Source: Streptomyces sp. DH41
GTDB taxonomy: Bacteria > Actinomycetota > Actinomycetes > Streptomycetales > Streptomycetaceae
Direction: 5' to 3'
DNA: 64,000 nucleotides
Assembly (NCBI RefSeq): GCF_029813785.1
Contig: NZ_JARVKY010000004.1
Location: 372,001-436,000, forward strand
Part shown: positions 8,291 through 18,319 of the stretch, piece by piece
Numbering within the stretch: the stretch's first letter is position 1
Layout of the letters: every line of letters begins with the position of its first letter
Translations under genes and position numbers: made by a program
Notes under the pieces: model-generated
What the model was told of the DNA's origin: nothing
What the model saw: only the letters and a program-made list of their open reading frames with translations
The model's database searches: none

Positions 8291-9058
8291 GTGGTGGCCG
8301 GGTCGAGCCTGCCCGTGCTGATCGCGCTCGGCCTGTTGGGACTGGTCGGCGGCATCGGCATCACGGCCGTCGGGCCGGGCGGTGTCCTGCCCACGATCGG
8401 TCTGTTCGCCCTGACCGGTCTGACGCCCGCGGAAGTGGCCGGGACGGCCATCGTCACCCATGTCGCCACCGGTGCGCTCGCCACCGCCGCCTACACCCGG
8501 TCCGGGCAGCTGCGCGAGCCCGGGACCCGGCACACGGCGCTGGTCCTGGCCGCGAGTGCCGTCGTCGGCACACCCCTGGGCGTCATGCTCAACTCGTTCG
8601 TGTCCGAGCGGGCGTTCGGTCTGGTGCTCGCGGTGTTCGTGGCGGGCGTGGCGGGACTGGTGTGGTTCCGGGAGCGGCACGGCCGGGACACGCCCAAGGC
8701 ACATCCCCCGACGGCCCTCGTGGCCGTGCTGGGCTTCGCGGTGGCCGTCGCGGCCGGGGTCGTCGGCATCGGCGGACCGATGCTCACCGTGCCCCTGCTG
8801 GTCGCCCTCGGCGTGCCCGTACTGGAGTCCCTCGCCTCGGCCCAGGCCCAGTCCGTCGTCATCGCCGGCGTGGGGACGCTGGGGTACGTGGCGCACGGGG
8901 CCGTCGACTGGCCGCTGGCCGTGCTGGTCGGCGTGCCGGAGCTGGCCGGGGTGCTGCTCGGCTGGCGCATCGCGCACGCGCTGCCCACCCGGCACCTGAA
9001 GTTCGCCCTGATAGCGACGCTGTTCGCGCTCGCCCCGTACCTCGCTCTGCACGGCTGA
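8291..9058 (+). CDS. TauE/SafE family sulfite/organic-anion permease
   Basis: 255 residues with about eight transmembrane helices and the twofold TauE/SafE repeat: GGIGITAVGPGGVLPTIGL near the N-terminus and AAGVVGIGGPMLTVPLL in the second half. The family exports sulfite or other small sulfonates and organic anions. GAGGAGG lies 4 nt before tandem GTG codons at 8291 and 8294. It is probably co-transcribed with, and controlled by, the GntR/UTRA gene just upstream. It is a distinct paralogue of the permease at 19.7 kb. Confidence 0.85.
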   Translation: MVAGSSLPVLIALGLLGLVGGIGITAVGPGGVLPTIGLFALTGLTPAEVAGTAIVTHVATGALATAAYTRSGQLREPGTRHTALVLAASAVVGTPLGVMLNSFVSERAFGLVLAVFVAGVAGLVWFRERHGRDTPKAHPPTALVAVLGFAVAVAAGVVGIGGPMLTVPLLVALGVPVLESLASAQAQSVVIAGVGTLGYVAHGAVDWPLAVLVGVPELAGVLLGWRIAHALPTRHLKFALIATLFALAPYLALHG

Positions 9059-9090
9059 CCGGCCACCCGTCCGAGACCGCGAAAGGCGAA

Positions 9091-9160
9091 GGACGCAGGA
9101 CGCAGGACGCAGGACGCAGGACGCAGGACGCAGGGCGCAGGGCGCAGGGCGCAGGGCGCG
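9091..9160. repeat. Ten-copy 7-bp tandem repeat (GGACGCA/GGGCGCA)
   Basis: Six exact GGACGCA units (9091-9132) are followed by three GGGCGCA units and a final GGGCGCG (9133-9160). The array lies in the intergenic space between the permease and the antiporter gene. The 7-bp period keeps no reading frame and there is no start signal, so it is non-coding. It looks like a slippage-type minisatellite whose copy number may vary between strains. Confidence 0.95.
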
Positions 9161-9236
9161 TCAAAGCGAACAAGATGCCTCAGGTCACCACATGATGCAC
9201 AGTGGTCGCAATCGACCGGCGATCCAGAGGGACGGC

Positions 9237-10691
9237 ATGCCGCAGGCCGCTACTTCCGACACCGGCGGGGAGTCCCCGCCGGCCGCCAAGCTGCCGCTGC
9301 TCACCCTGACGGCCATGGTCGTCGGGTCGATGGTGGGCGCCGGGGTGTTCTCGCTGCCGGGGCGGTTCGCCGAGGAGACCGGCGTCGCGGGGGCGCTGAT
9401 CGCCTGGGCGATCGCCGGCACGGGCATGCTGATGCTGGCCTTCGTCTTCCAGTCCCTCGCCGTACGCAGGCCCGACCTCGACGCCGGTGTGTACGCGTAC
9501 GCCAAGGCCGGCTTCGGTGAGTACCTGGGCTTCTTCGCCGCCTTCGGTTACTGGGCCAGCACGTGCGTGGGGAACGTGACGTACTGGGTCCTCATCATGT
9601 CGACCATCGGCTCGATCTGGCCGGAGCTCGGCGACGGCGACACCGCCCTGGCGGTCGTCCTGTCCTCGATCGGACTGTGGGCGTTCTTCTGGTTGATCCG
9701 GCGCGGTGTGAAGGAAGCGACGGCCATCAACAAGGCCGTCACGGTGGCCAAGCTCGTCCCCATCGTCATCTTCGTCGTCCTGGCCCTGGTGTACTTCCGG
9801 CCGAGTGTGTTCGCCGACAACTTCGGCGGCGCGGACTACGCCGGCTCCCTGTTCTCGCAGGTACGCGGCACCATGCTGGCCACCGTGTTCGTCTTCCTCG
9901 GTGTCGAGGGCGCCAGCGTCTACTCGCGGCACGCCAAGCGCCGGTCCGACGTGGGCAGGGCGACGGTGCTCGGCTTCCTCAGCGTGTTCGCCGTCTTCGC
10001 GTCGGTGACCATCGTGTCGTACGGCATCATGCCGATGGCGGAGATCGCCGGCCTGCGCCAGCCCTCCATGGCCGGCGCCCTGGAGGAGGCCGTCGGCACC
10101 TGGGGCAGGGTGTTCATCAGCGTCGGCCTGATCGTGTCGGTGCTGGGCGCCTATCTGGCCTGGACGCTGATGGCGGCGGAGGTGCTCTTCGTCGCGGCCA
10201 AGGACGACGACATGCCGCGCTTCCTGCGCCGTGCCAACGCGGTCGACGTGCCCGTGCCGGCGCTGCTGATGACCTCGCTGCTCACCCAGGTGGTCCTGAT
10301 CGCCACCAGTTTCTCGGACGACGCCTTCAACTTCGCGCTCAACCTGACCAGCGCCCTCTCCCTGATCCCGTATCTGCTGGCGGCCGGGTTCGCGGTCCGG
10401 ATCGGTGCCCGTGCCGACCCGCTGACGGCGGGCGGCCGGACTACCCGGCGCGAGCTGGCCGTCGGCGTCGTCGCGACGCTCTACACCGCGTTCCTGCTGT
10501 ACGCGGCCGGTCTGAAGTTCGTTCTGGTCTCCTTCATCCTCTACGCCCCGGCGACCGTCCTGTTCGTGATGGCCCGCCGCGAGCAGGGCCGGCGGCTGTT
10601 CTCGCCCGGAGAACTCGTCGTCCTGGCCGTCTCGGTGGTCGGCGCGGTGGTCGGCCTCGTGGCCCTGGCGGCCGGCTGGATCAGCCTGTGA
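9237..10691 (+). CDS. APC-family amino-acid antiporter, arginine/ornithine type
   Basis: 484 residues with about twelve transmembrane helices. [23 protein letters not shown] is the consensus TM1 of the basic amino acid/polyamine antiporter group (ArcD/LysP type). The family exchanges external arginine for internal ornithine. The gene lies 52 bp upstream of arginine deiminase, which supports arginine uptake for the deiminase pathway. ATG 9237 has GAGGGAC 5 nt upstream; an in-frame ATG at 9192 is possible but lacks a ribosome site. No carbamate kinase or ornithine carbamoyltransferase is nearby. Confidence 0.85.
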   Translation: MPQAATSDTGGESPPAAKLPLLTLTAMVVGSMVGAGVFSLPGRFAEETGVAGALIAWAIAGTGMLMLAFVFQSLAVRRPDLDAGVYAYAKAGFGEYLGFFAAFGYWASTCVGNVTYWVLIMSTIGSIWPELGDGDTALAVVLSSIGLWAFFWLIRRGVKEATAINKAVTVAKLVPIVIFVVLALVYFRPSVFADNFGGADYAGSLFSQVRGTMLATVFVFLGVEGASVYSRHAKRRSDVGRATVLGFLSVFAVFASVTIVSYGIMPMAEIAGLRQPSMAGALEEAVGTWGRVFISVGLIVSVLGAYLAWTLMAAEVLFVAAKDDDMPRFLRRANAVDVPVPALLMTSLLTQVVLIATSFSDDAFNFALNLTSALSLIPYLLAAGFAVRIGARADPLTAGGRTTRRELAVGVVATLYTAFLLYAAGLKFVLVSFILYAPATVLFVMARREQGRRLFSPGELVVLAVSVVGAVVGLVALAAGWISL

Positions 10692-10743
10692 GCCGCGCCC
10701 TCTCTCGTTTCCAGACTCGTCCCGCATCGTCCAAGGAGGCCGT

Positions 10744-12006
10744 GTGAACAGCAACGAAAGCGCCGCGATGCCCGCGCTCGGCGTCCACTCGGAGGTCGGC
10801 AGACTGCGCAAGGTCCTGGTGTGTTCCCCCGGTCTCGCGCACCGGCGGCTCACCCCCACCAACTCCGACGACCTGCTCTTCGACGACGTGATGTGGGTGG
10901 AGAACGCCCAGCGCGACCACGCGGCGTTCGTCGGCGAGTTGCGCCGGCGCGGGGTGGAGGTGGTCGAGCTGCACGACCTGCTGGCGCGGATCATGGCGAT
11001 CCCGGAGGCGAAGTCATGGCTCCTGGACCGGAAGATCGTCGCCAACCAGGTCGGTGTCGGTCTCATCGACGCGACCCGCGCCTACCTGGAGACCCTGTCG
11101 CCCAGGGAGCTCGCCGAGTACCTCGTCGGCGGGCTCGCCACCGGCGACCTGCCCGAGGACTTCCGCTCCCCGCACCTCACGCTCGCCCGCGAATCCACCG
11201 GTGCCCGCGAGTACCTGATGCCTCCGCTGCCCAACACCCTGTACACCCGGGACACCACCTGCTGGCTGTACGGCGGGCTCACCCTCAACCCGCTGTACTG
11301 GCCCGCGCGGCACGACGAGACCCTGCTGATGAAGGCGATCTACACCTTCCACCCCGACTTCAAGGGCTCGACGGTGTGGTGGGGCGACCCCGAACTCGAC
11401 TGGGGCCAGGCCACCTTCGAGGGCGGTGACATCATGCCGGTGGGCAACGGTGTCGTGCTGATGGGCATGAGCGAGCGGACCTCGCGGCAGGCCATCACGC
11501 AGGTCGCCGCCGCGCTGTTCCGCAGCGGCGCCGCCGAGCACGTCGTCGTCGCCGGGATGCCGAAGCTGCGGTCCGCCATGCACCTGGACACGGTCTTCAC
11601 CTTCGCCGACCGGGACGTGGTCACCCTCTACCCACGGATCATGGACGGGGTGCACACCTTCTCACTGCGCCCCGGCGACCGGGCACCCGGCTTCGACATC
11701 GTCGACGAGGGCACGACCCCCTTCGTCGACGTCGTCGCCAAGGCGCTCGGGCTGAACGCACTGCGGGTGGTGGAGACGGGCGGCGACGTCTACGCCTCCG
11801 AGCGCCAGCAGTGGGACAGCGGCAACAACGCCGTCGCGGTGGAACCCGGCGTGGTGTTCACGTACGACCGCAACACGCTCACCAACGCCCTGCTGCGCGA
11901 GGCCCGCGTCGAGGTCGTGACCATCGTGGGCGCGGAGCTGGGCCGGGGCCGGGGCGGAGGGCACTGCATGACCTGCCCTCTGGTGCGCGATCCCGTCGAC
12001 TTCTGA
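10744..12006 (+). CDS. arcA: Arginine deiminase
   Basis: 420 residues, the normal length for ADI. It hydrolyses L-arginine to citrulline and ammonia. The pattern is complete: [18 protein letters not shown] at the N-terminus, FTRDT-like [18 protein letters not shown] (guanidine-binding Glu/Asp), MHLDTVFTF (catalytic His), and GGHCMTCP at the C-terminus with nucleophile Cys408. The GTG at 10744 follows AAGGAGG by 4 nt. It forms an apparent operon with the antiporter upstream. Without arcB and arcC nearby it may serve acid resistance (ammonia) or citrulline supply rather than ATP generation. Confidence 0.95.
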   Translation: MNSNESAAMPALGVHSEVGRLRKVLVCSPGLAHRRLTPTNSDDLLFDDVMWVENAQRDHAAFVGELRRRGVEVVELHDLLARIMAIPEAKSWLLDRKIVANQVGVGLIDATRAYLETLSPRELAEYLVGGLATGDLPEDFRSPHLTLARESTGAREYLMPPLPNTLYTRDTTCWLYGGLTLNPLYWPARHDETLLMKAIYTFHPDFKGSTVWWGDPELDWGQATFEGGDIMPVGNGVVLMGMSERTSRQAITQVAAALFRSGAAEHVVVAGMPKLRSAMHLDTVFTFADRDVVTLYPRIMDGVHTFSLRPGDRAPGFDIVDEGTTPFVDVVAKALGLNALRVVETGGDVYASERQQWDSGNNAVAVEPGVVFTYDRNTLTNALLREARVEVVTIVGAELGRGRGGGHCMTCPLVRDPVDF

Positions 12007-12067
12007 GCAACCGGTGGTCACCCGATCGGACCGGTCGCGCCGATCGACCCGGCCGCCCCGCCACACG

Positions 12068-12352
12068 TCACCGGCAGAAGCCGTACGCCTGCTCCAGCCA
12101 CCGGCGCAGTGCCGTGTGCACGCTGCCGGGGAGCTCGCTGAGCCGTTCGATGGCGTCCCGGTCGCCTGCGGAGGGCGCGATGCCCGCCGCGGTCAGGAGG
12201 GCGAGCAGGTCCAGGCGGCGCAGGTCGACGGGGTCGATACGGCGGGGGAGGCGTTCGGCGGGGTTGGGCGGCTGGAGCAGGAAGTCGCCCTGGACGTCGC
12301 GGGAACGCGAGCGCGTCGGGTCGGCGGCGGTCGGGGCAGTCATGGTGTGCAT
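12068..12352 (-). CDS. Hypothetical 94-residue protein
   Basis: Starts at ATG 12352 with GGAGG 8 nt upstream (a second ATG at 12343 is in frame). The N-terminal third is polar (residues 1-40), then two short amphipathic helices follow (VDLRRLDLLALLTAAGIAP and RDAIERLSELPGSVHTALRRW), ending in EQAYGFCR. There is no signal peptide or membrane segment and no family was recognised. Codon use is normal for the genome, so it is probably real. It converges with arcA, separated by about 60 bp. Confidence 0.6.
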   Translation of the reverse strand: MHTMTAPTAADPTRSRSRDVQGDFLLQPPNPAERLPRRIDPVDLRRLDLLALLTAAGIAPSAGDRDAIERLSELPGSVHTALRRWLEQAYGFCR

Positions 12353-12652
12353 ACCGCGGTCCTCCATGTGATGGGTCGCCGTTCTCGACGGCATGAGACA
12401 CCGGGGCGGCGACGGCGGTTGCGGACCGGCCCGGCGACCACTCGGTGGATGCAATCGGCGTCTTGTCGCACGAACCGGCCCGGTACGGGCGCCGGCCGGC
12501 GGGCCTCCCCGTGCCGGCGCACCGGAACAGCGCCTGTCGAAGCTCCCCGACTCCGTGCGCTGCTCCGTACGAGTGGTGGGTTCCCGGACACGGCCGTACG
12601 GTCGGTACGGGGAAAGCGGAGCCAAGCGACCCCGAGACGGCCGGGAGCAGAC
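12353..12652. other. Intergenic region without a supported gene
   Basis: Divergent promoter space between the 94-residue protein and the secreted protein gene. Open frames here show no codon bias consistent with coding and no ribosome site; nothing further was recognised beyond the two ribosome-binding sites at its ends. Confidence 0.6.
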
Positions 12653-13117
12653 ATGGGCAGAAACCCGATGAGGGCAGCGGTCACGCTCTGTGCCGCCGCC
12701 GCGCTCGCGATACCTTTGGGCACGGCCTGGGCCGCACCGTCGGCGGAACAACCGACACAGCCCCCCGTCCAGCGGACACAGGACCCCGTGCTGGTCGACT
12801 GCGCCTGGCAGCCGGAGGTACGGCCCGGGTCGTTCCTGCTCGCCTGCGGGGACGGCAACAGCCGACTGGTCTCACTGCACTGGCTGCGCTGGGACGCGAA
12901 CGCCGCGGTGGGCCGGGGCACCAACGCCATCAACGACTGCGACCCCTACTGCGCCGCGGGCACGTTCCACTCGTATCCCGTGACCGTCCGGCTGGACCAG
13001 CCGCGGACCTGGGAGAAGGACCCGGGAGAGCGGCACTACACCCGGATGACCCTGACCTACACCGACGGCAGGCCGGACGGGTCCCCCCGCGTGGTGACCT
13101 ATCCGCTGTGGGCCTGA
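12653..13117 (+). CDS. Secreted protein of unknown function
   Basis: 154 residues. A Sec signal peptide (residues 1-27, AALAIPLGTAWA then cleavage at Ala-Pro) leads to a ~127-residue mature domain with four Cys (VDCAWQPE, LLACGDG, NDCDPYC), likely two disulfides. The motif SLHWLRWD and the closing TLTYTDGRPDG...VTYPLW look like a small beta-rich extracellular domain seen in several Streptomyces secreted proteins; no function is assigned. GGGAG precedes the ATG. It ends 12 nt from the convergent GH65 gene. Confidence 0.75.
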   Translation: MGRNPMRAAVTLCAAAALAIPLGTAWAAPSAEQPTQPPVQRTQDPVLVDCAWQPEVRPGSFLLACGDGNSRLVSLHWLRWDANAAVGRGTNAINDCDPYCAAGTFHSYPVTVRLDQPRTWEKDPGERHYTRMTLTYTDGRPDGSPRVVTYPLWA

Positions 13118-13129
13118 CGGCCCCGGCGG

Positions 13130-15505
13130 TCAGTCCGTGAGGGCCAGCCGGCAGGCGTCGCCCGGCTGGAGTCGCACCGTGCGGTCCGGCAGCCGGACGT
13201 CGATCGGCAGGGGGCCGGACGAGGGCACGGCGATCTCCAGCCGGCCGTGCTCCAGCCGGACCCGCACGCCCCAGTGGCCCTGGTAGCGGATGGAGAACCC
13301 GTACGACGACAGTTCCGGCAACGGCACCGGGTCCAGCCACAGGGCGCCCGCGCGGGTCTCCAGTCCGGTCAGCCCGCGCTGGACGAGGTCGAGGGTGCCC
13401 GCCATGGCACCGAGGTGGATGCCCTCGCCGGTGGTGCCGCCCTGGAGATCGGCGACATCGCCCTTGAGCGCCTCCTGGCAGAACGCCCAGGCCTCGGCGC
13501 GGCGGGCCCGGGCCAGGATCCAGCCGTGGACGAGCCCGCTGAGGGTGGAGCCGTGGCTGGTGCGGGCCAGGTAGTGGTCGACGGTGCGCTGCCAGGTCCG
13601 CTCGTCCAGGTCGTAGCCCAGCCGCTCGAAGAGCGAGCGGAGTTCGGCCGGGGAGAAGAGGTAGCCCAGCATCAGCACGTCGGCCTGCTTGGAGGCCTGG
13701 TAGTTGTTGACACTGTCGTCCTCGGCCTCCAGGACACGGTCCAGGCGCCGGATGTCGCCGTACCGCTCGCGGTAGCCGGCCCAGTCGAGTTCGGCGAGGT
13801 CGCCGTACCCCTCGAACTGGCTGACGACACCGTCGTGGAAGGGGACGTGGAGGGTGCGTGAGACGCTCTCCCACTGTTCCAGTTCGCCGTCGTCCAGGGC
13901 GGTGCGCTCGACGAGTTCGCGGCGGCGTGGTTCGGGCAGGTCGGCCAGCACCTCCAGGGTGCGGGTCAGGACCCAGGCGGCGGTGACGTTGGTGTAGGCG
14001 TTGTCGTCGAGGCCCGGCTTCTCGGCGCCGGGGTAGGCCTCGTGGTACTCGTCGGGGCCGACGACGCCGCGGATGCGGTGACGTCCCAGGTGCTCGTCCC
14101 AGGTCGCGGAGTCCGCCCAGAAGCGCGCGATCTGCAGCAGCGTCTCGGCGCCCTTGGTGTGCAGGAACTCGGCGTCCCCGCTCGCCTCGCAGTACTGCCA
14201 CACGTTGTACGCGATCGCCGACCCCACATGGTGCTGGAGGTGCGAGTGGTCCGGGAGCCAGCGGCCCGAGCGCGGGTTGAGGTGCAGTTGCTGGGTCTCC
14301 TCGCGTCCGTCGCTGCCGCTCTGCCACGGATACAGCGCGCCGCGCCTGCCGATCGCGCGGGCCGCGGCGCGGGCCCGGTCCAGGCGGCGGTGCCGGTAGT
14401 GGAGCAGCGCCCGGGACACCTCGGGGAAGTGCAGGTTGAGGTAGGGCAGGACGAACAGTTCGTCCCAGAAGACGTGTCCGCGGTAGGCCTCCCCGTGCAG
14501 TCCGCGCGCCGGTACGCCCACGTCGAGGTCGGCGGTGTGCGGGGAGAGGGTCTGCAGCACGTGGAAGAGGTGCAGGCGCAGGATGTCGCCCGCCTCACCG
14601 GGTACGTCGAGTTCGGCGCGGCGCCACAGCTGGCCCCAGGCCGTGCGCTGCGACACCAGCAGTTCGTCGAAGCCGGGGGCGTCGGCCACCCGGTCGACGG
14701 CGGCCTGCAGGGGGTCGCTGATCGCCGGGTCGCGTGAGGTGTGCAGGGCCACGATCTTGTCGACGGTGACGGTACGGCCCGGTTCCGCGCGCAGGGTCGT
14801 GCGCTGGGTGACGCGCAGATGTTCCCGGGCCGGGATGACGGGCGCGCCGGCCGTCGTGCGGGCCGCCATGCCGATCCGGATGTCCGAGGTGCGGGTGCGG
14901 CAGCGCAGCCACACCGTGCCGTCGTCGGCGTCACCGGTGTGCACGTGGGTCAGGTGGCGGCCCTCCAGGTCCCGGTAGCGCGGCACCCCGGAGTTGGTGA
15001 CGCCGCCGTCCAGGGCCGCCTCCACGTCGAGGTCGGCCGCACCGGACTCGACCGTCAACTCCGTGCGCAGCGCGGCGAGGTGGGGATCGGCCATGTGCAC
15101 CATGCGCAGTTGGCGCACGGACAGCACGCGTCCTTGGCCGATCCCGAAGTGGGTGCGGCGCTCCAGCACGCCCGAGTCCAGGTGGACGGTCTGCCGGTGG
15201 TCGAGCACCTCTGCGGTGTCCGGCGTGAGCCAGTCCCCTCCGTCGACTCTGAAGCGCAGCGGCAGCCAGTTGGGGAGGTTGACCATGTCCTCGTTCTCGA
15301 CCTCGCGGCCGGCGACGGTGGAGGTGAGCCGGTTGTAGCAGCCGGCCACGTAGGTGCCCGGGTAGTGCACGTCGTCCGCGGCGCACTCGGGCAGCGCGCC
15401 GCGGGTGGCGAAGTAGCCGTTGCCGAGTGCGCACAGGGACTCGCGCAGCCGCTCGTCCGCGGGGTCGTAGTGGTCGTAGTCCCAGGTCGAGGGTGTCGCG
15501 GTCAC
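13130..15505 (-). CDS. Glycoside hydrolase family 65 phosphorylase (maltose/trehalose/kojibiose type)
   Basis: 791 residues with the GH65 order: N-terminal beta-sandwich (~1-260), linker helices, an (alpha/alpha)6 barrel (~300-690) and a C-terminal beta-sheet. [11 protein letters not shown] is in the barrel, GPDEYHE carries the general acid Glu486, and KQADVLML and HGSTLSG form the phosphate/+1 site region. These enzymes cleave an alpha-glucoside such as maltose, trehalose or kojibiose with phosphate, giving beta-glucose 1-phosphate; specificity cannot be read from motifs alone. Its GTG overlaps the stop of the upstream phosphoketolase gene (GTGA), so the two are translationally coupled. No beta-phosphoglucomutase gene is adjacent. 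Confidence 0.88.
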   Translation of the reverse strand: MTATPSTWDYDHYDPADERLRESLCALGNGYFATRGALPECAADDVHYPGTYVAGCYNRLTSTVAGREVENEDMVNLPNWLPLRFRVDGGDWLTPDTAEVLDHRQTVHLDSGVLERRTHFGIGQGRVLSVRQLRMVHMADPHLAALRTELTVESGAADLDVEAALDGGVTNSGVPRYRDLEGRHLTHVHTGDADDGTVWLRCRTRTSDIRIGMAARTTAGAPVIPAREHLRVTQRTTLRAEPGRTVTVDKIVALHTSRDPAISDPLQAAVDRVADAPGFDELLVSQRTAWGQLWRRAELDVPGEAGDILRLHLFHVLQTLSPHTADLDVGVPARGLHGEAYRGHVFWDELFVLPYLNLHFPEVSRALLHYRHRRLDRARAAARAIGRRGALYPWQSGSDGREETQQLHLNPRSGRWLPDHSHLQHHVGSAIAYNVWQYCEASGDAEFLHTKGAETLLQIARFWADSATWDEHLGRHRIRGVVGPDEYHEAYPGAEKPGLDDNAYTNVTAAWVLTRTLEVLADLPEPRRRELVERTALDDGELEQWESVSRTLHVPFHDGVVSQFEGYGDLAELDWAGYRERYGDIRRLDRVLEAEDDSVNNYQASKQADVLMLGYLFSPAELRSLFERLGYDLDERTWQRTVDHYLARTSHGSTLSGLVHGWILARARRAEAWAFCQEALKGDVADLQGGTTGEGIHLGAMAGTLDLVQRGLTGLETRAGALWLDPVPLPELSSYGFSIRYQGHWGVRVRLEHGRLEIAVPSSGPLPIDVRLPDRTVRLQPGDACRLALTD

Positions 15506-17892
15506 TTCGAGCCCTCCCACGACCAGTCGGCGACCTCGGGCAGGTCCACTCCGTGTTCGCGGATCCAGTCGTGGTGGCGCAGCCGGGCGTCCTCCATCCG
15601 CTGCCGTACGGCCGCCGCGCGCACGGCGAGGCCGGGCACCCGGTCGATGACGTCCATGACCAGGCGGTAGCGGTCCATGTCGTTGCCCACCACCATGTCG
15701 AAGGGTGTGGTGGTGGTCCCGATCTCCTTGTAGCCGCGCACGTGCAGATGGGCGTGGCCGGTGCGCCGGTAGGCGAGCCGGTGGATCAGCCAGGGGTACC
15801 CGTGGTAGGCGAAGACGACCGGCCTGTCGGCGGTGAACAGGCCGTCGTACTCGAAGTCGCTCATGCCGTGCGGGTGTTCCCCGCTGGGCAGCAGCCGGGC
15901 GATGTCGACGACGTTGACGACACGTACGGCGAGTTCGGGCAGGTGGCGGCGGACGAGCTGGGCGGCGGCCAGCACCTCCTGGGTCGGGACGTCGCCCGCG
16001 CAGGCGAGCACCACGTCGGGTTCGCGGGTGCCGTCCTCGGTGCCGGCCCAGTCCCAGATGCCGGCGCCGCGCGCGCAGTGCGTCCTCGCCTGTTCCATGG
16101 ACAGCCAGTCGAAGCAGGGCTGCTTGCCGGCGACGATCACGTTGACGTAGTCGCGGCTGCGCAGGGCGTGGTCGGCGACGGAGAGCAGGGTGTTGGCGTC
16201 CGGCGGCAGGTAGACCCGTACGGCCTCGGGGCTCTTGTTGAGGATGTGGTCGACGAAGCCGGGGTCCTGGTGGGAGAAGCCGTTGTGGTCCTGGCGCCAC
16301 ACGTGTGAGGTGAGCAGGTAGTTGAGGGAGGCGATGGGGGCGCGCCAGGGCAGTCGGCGGGTCACCCGCAGCCATTTGACGTGCTGGTTGACCATCGAGT
16401 CGACGATGTGGACGAAGGCCTCGTAGCAGGAGAACAGTCCGTGCCGGCCGGTGAGGAGGTAGCCCTCCAGCCAGCCCTGGCAGGTGTGTTCGGAGAGGAT
16501 CTCCATCACGCGGCCGTGCCGGTCGAGGTTCTCGTCGACGGGCAGCGTCCGTTCCTGCCAGGCCTTGCCGCTGGCGGCGTAGACGGCCTGGAGGCGGTTG
16601 GAGGCGGTCTCGTCGGGGCCGACGAGGCGGAAGTCGCGCCGTTCGGCGGTGGCGTCCATGACATCGCGGAGCAGGTCGCCGAGGACCCGGGTGGGTTCGT
16701 GCATGCTCGCGCCGGGTTCGTCGACGGGGACGGCGTACTTTTCCAGTGGCGGCAGCGGCAGCTCGCGCAGCAGGAGTCCGCCGTTGGCGAAGGGGCTGGC
16801 CCCCAGGCGGCGCGGACCCTCGGGGACGGCGGCCAGGACGGCGGGACGCGGTGCTCCGGCGTCGTCGAACAGTTCCCCGGGGCGATACGAGCGCAGCCAC
16901 CGCTCCAGCTGCCTCAGGTGTTCCGGGTCGGTCCGTACGGCAGACAGCGGGACCTGGTGGGCGCGCCAGGTGTTCTCCACGGGCAGGCCGTCGACCTCGG
17001 CCGGGCCGGTCCAGCCCTTGGGGGTGCGCAGTACGATCATCGGCCAGCGGGGGCGGTCGGTGGCACCCTCCTCGCGGGCGGCCCGCTGGATCGTGGCGAT
17101 GCGGTCCAGGGCGGTGTCCATGGCGTGGGCCATCGCGCGGTGGACGGCGGCCGGCTCGTCGCCGGTGACGTGGATCGGGTCGTGACCGTAGCCCCGCAGA
17201 AGTTCGTCGAGTTCCGCCTCGGGGAGGCGGGCGAGCACCGTCGGGTTGGCGATCTTGTAGCCGTTGAGGTGCAGGACCGGCAGGACGGCGCCGTCGCCCA
17301 CGGGGTCGAGGAACTTGTTGGAGTGCCAGGACGTCGCCAGCGGCCCCGTCTCCGCCTCTCCGTCGCCGATCACGCAGGCGACCACCAGGCCGGGGTGGTC
17401 GAAGGCGGCTCCGTAGGCGTGCGAGAGCGCGTAGCCGAGCTCGCCGCCCTCGTGGATGGAGCCCGGCGTCTCGGGCGCGACATGGCTCGGCACGCCGCCG
17501 GGGAACGAGAACTGCTTGAACAGCCGGGCCATCCCGGCCCCGTCCCGGGTGATGTCCGGATAGGTCTCGGTGTACGAGCCCTCCAGCCACGAGTTCGCCA
17601 GCACGGCGGGCCCTCCGTGGCCGGGGCCCCAGACGCACAGGGCGTCGAGGTCACGGGCCTTGATGACCCGGTTGAGGTGGGTGTGCACCAGGTTGAGGCC
17701 GGGAGAGGTGCCCCAGTGGCCGAGCAGGCGGGGCTTGACGTGCTCGGGGCGCAGCGGCTCGGTCAGCAGGGGGTTGGCCATCAGGTAGATCTGGCCGACG
17801 GAGAGGTAGTTCGCGGCGCGCCAGTGGGCGTCCAGGCCGGCGAGCTCATCGTCCGTGAGCCCGGGGGGCGCCTGCTGGGTGTCGACGGACAT
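15502..17892 (-). CDS. xfp: Xylulose-5-phosphate/fructose-6-phosphate phosphoketolase
   Basis: 796 residues, the usual length. Thiamine-diphosphate enzyme that cleaves xylulose 5-P (or fructose 6-P) with phosphate to acetyl phosphate plus glyceraldehyde 3-P (or erythrose 4-P). Visible hallmarks are [27 protein letters not shown] near residue 70, the ThDP/Mg2+ block [19 protein letters not shown], and the family signature [24 protein letters not shown] lies 7 nt before the ATG. It is the first gene of a two-gene operon with the GH65 phosphorylase. Acetyl phosphate output would bypass glycolysis for acetyl-CoA supply. Confidence 0.95.
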   Translation of the reverse strand: MSVDTQQAPPGLTDDELAGLDAHWRAANYLSVGQIYLMANPLLTEPLRPEHVKPRLLGHWGTSPGLNLVHTHLNRVIKARDLDALCVWGPGHGGPAVLANSWLEGSYTETYPDITRDGAGMARLFKQFSFPGGVPSHVAPETPGSIHEGGELGYALSHAYGAAFDHPGLVVACVIGDGEAETGPLATSWHSNKFLDPVGDGAVLPVLHLNGYKIANPTVLARLPEAELDELLRGYGHDPIHVTGDEPAAVHRAMAHAMDTALDRIATIQRAAREEGATDRPRWPMIVLRTPKGWTGPAEVDGLPVENTWRAHQVPLSAVRTDPEHLRQLERWLRSYRPGELFDDAGAPRPAVLAAVPEGPRRLGASPFANGGLLLRELPLPPLEKYAVPVDEPGASMHEPTRVLGDLLRDVMDATAERRDFRLVGPDETASNRLQAVYAASGKAWQERTLPVDENLDRHGRVMEILSEHTCQGWLEGYLLTGRHGLFSCYEAFVHIVDSMVNQHVKWLRVTRRLPWRAPIASLNYLLTSHVWRQDHNGFSHQDPGFVDHILNKSPEAVRVYLPPDANTLLSVADHALRSRDYVNVIVAGKQPCFDWLSMEQARTHCARGAGIWDWAGTEDGTREPDVVLACAGDVPTQEVLAAAQLVRRHLPELAVRVVNVVDIARLLPSGEHPHGMSDFEYDGLFTADRPVVFAYHGYPWLIHRLAYRRTGHAHLHVRGYKEIGTTTTPFDMVVGNDMDRYRLVMDVIDRVPGLAVRAAAVRQRMEDARLRHHDWIREHGVDLPEVADWSWEGSK

Positions 17893-18248
17893 CGGGGGTC
17901 CTTTCCGTGTCGGGACAGCGGTCGGGCCGCGCGGGCACAGGGGTACCCGTACACATCCCAACCCTGCGCGGACCGGTCGGGTACCCGACAGGACCGTTCG
18001 GGTCACGTCGGTCTCCGCACGGAGGCGATGCCGAAGACGGAGGCGATGCCGGAGAGGGGTGCTGCCCGAGGGGCGAGCGACGGCGAGCAGCACGGCCGCC
18101 ACCGGCGCCGACCCCGGTGCCGACCGTGCTGCCGCACCGTGTACCCCAACTTCCGGCCGACACGCAGGAGTTGCCCAACCCCTCGCCCGGCCTCTCCCCG
18201 GTGGGGCGGAACGGTCCCGTGCGGTAGCGCCCCACCCCCCTGACAGGA
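17893..18248. other. Divergent promoter region between phosphoketolase and sulfur island
   Basis: No supported gene. It contains the perfect 12-bp palindrome TCGGGTACCCGA (17977-17988), a second GGGTACCC at 17941-17948, and two 18-bp direct repeats starting GGAGGCGATGCCG (18021-18038 and 18039-18056). The palindromes lie upstream of the phosphoketolase start and may bind its regulator. Confidence 0.55.
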
Positions 18249-18267
18249 ATACCCCCCTGGGTATATC
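18240..18267 (+). promoter_or_regulatory. Predicted housekeeping-type promoter of the persulfide operon
   Basis: CTGACA (18240-18245) and TATATC (18262-18267) separated by 16 bp fit a vegetative sigma (HrdB-type) promoter reading into the dioxygenase gene. The first operator (18249-18264) lies in the spacer and overlaps the -10 element, the geometry expected for repression by occlusion. This is inference from sequence; no start site is mapped. Confidence 0.45.
18249..18264. promoter_or_regulatory. CstR/CsoR-type operator 1
   Basis: ATACCCCCCTGGGTAT: the hexamers ATACCC and GGGTAT flank 4 bp. The same pattern recurs at 18285-18300 and 20768-20783. G-tract dyads of this kind are the known target type of CsoR/CstR repressors, and the matching regulator gene is 2.2 kb away. 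Confidence 0.8.
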
Positions 18268-18284
18268 TGTTACGGTGGGAAGAA

Positions 18285-18300
18285 ATACCCTGGGGGGTAA
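18285..18300. promoter_or_regulatory. CstR/CsoR-type operator 2
   Basis: ATACCCTGGGGGGTAA: ATACCC-N4-GGGTAA, 36 bp downstream of operator 1 and ending just before the ribosome site of the dioxygenase gene. Two sites suggest cooperative tetramer binding over the promoter and the start of the transcript. Confidence 0.75.
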
Positions 18301-18319
18301 TTGGGAAGGAGAGTGCGCC

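Noticed and set aside
9091..9160. Tandem repeat considered as a CRISPR array
   Set aside because: The units are 7 bp with no spacers and no cas genes nearby.
13130..17638. Single long minus-strand open frame of about 1,500 residues covering GH65 and most of the phosphoketolase region
   Set aside because: Only its 3' part is the GH65 gene. Upstream of 15505 the frame is an out-of-frame shadow of phosphoketolase, whose own frame keeps all enzyme motifs.
17941..17990. GGGTAC hexamers upstream of phosphoketolase as sigma-B promoters
   Set aside because: No GNNT element at the required 14-16 bp upstream on either strand; the copies are better seen as palindromic operator-like sites.
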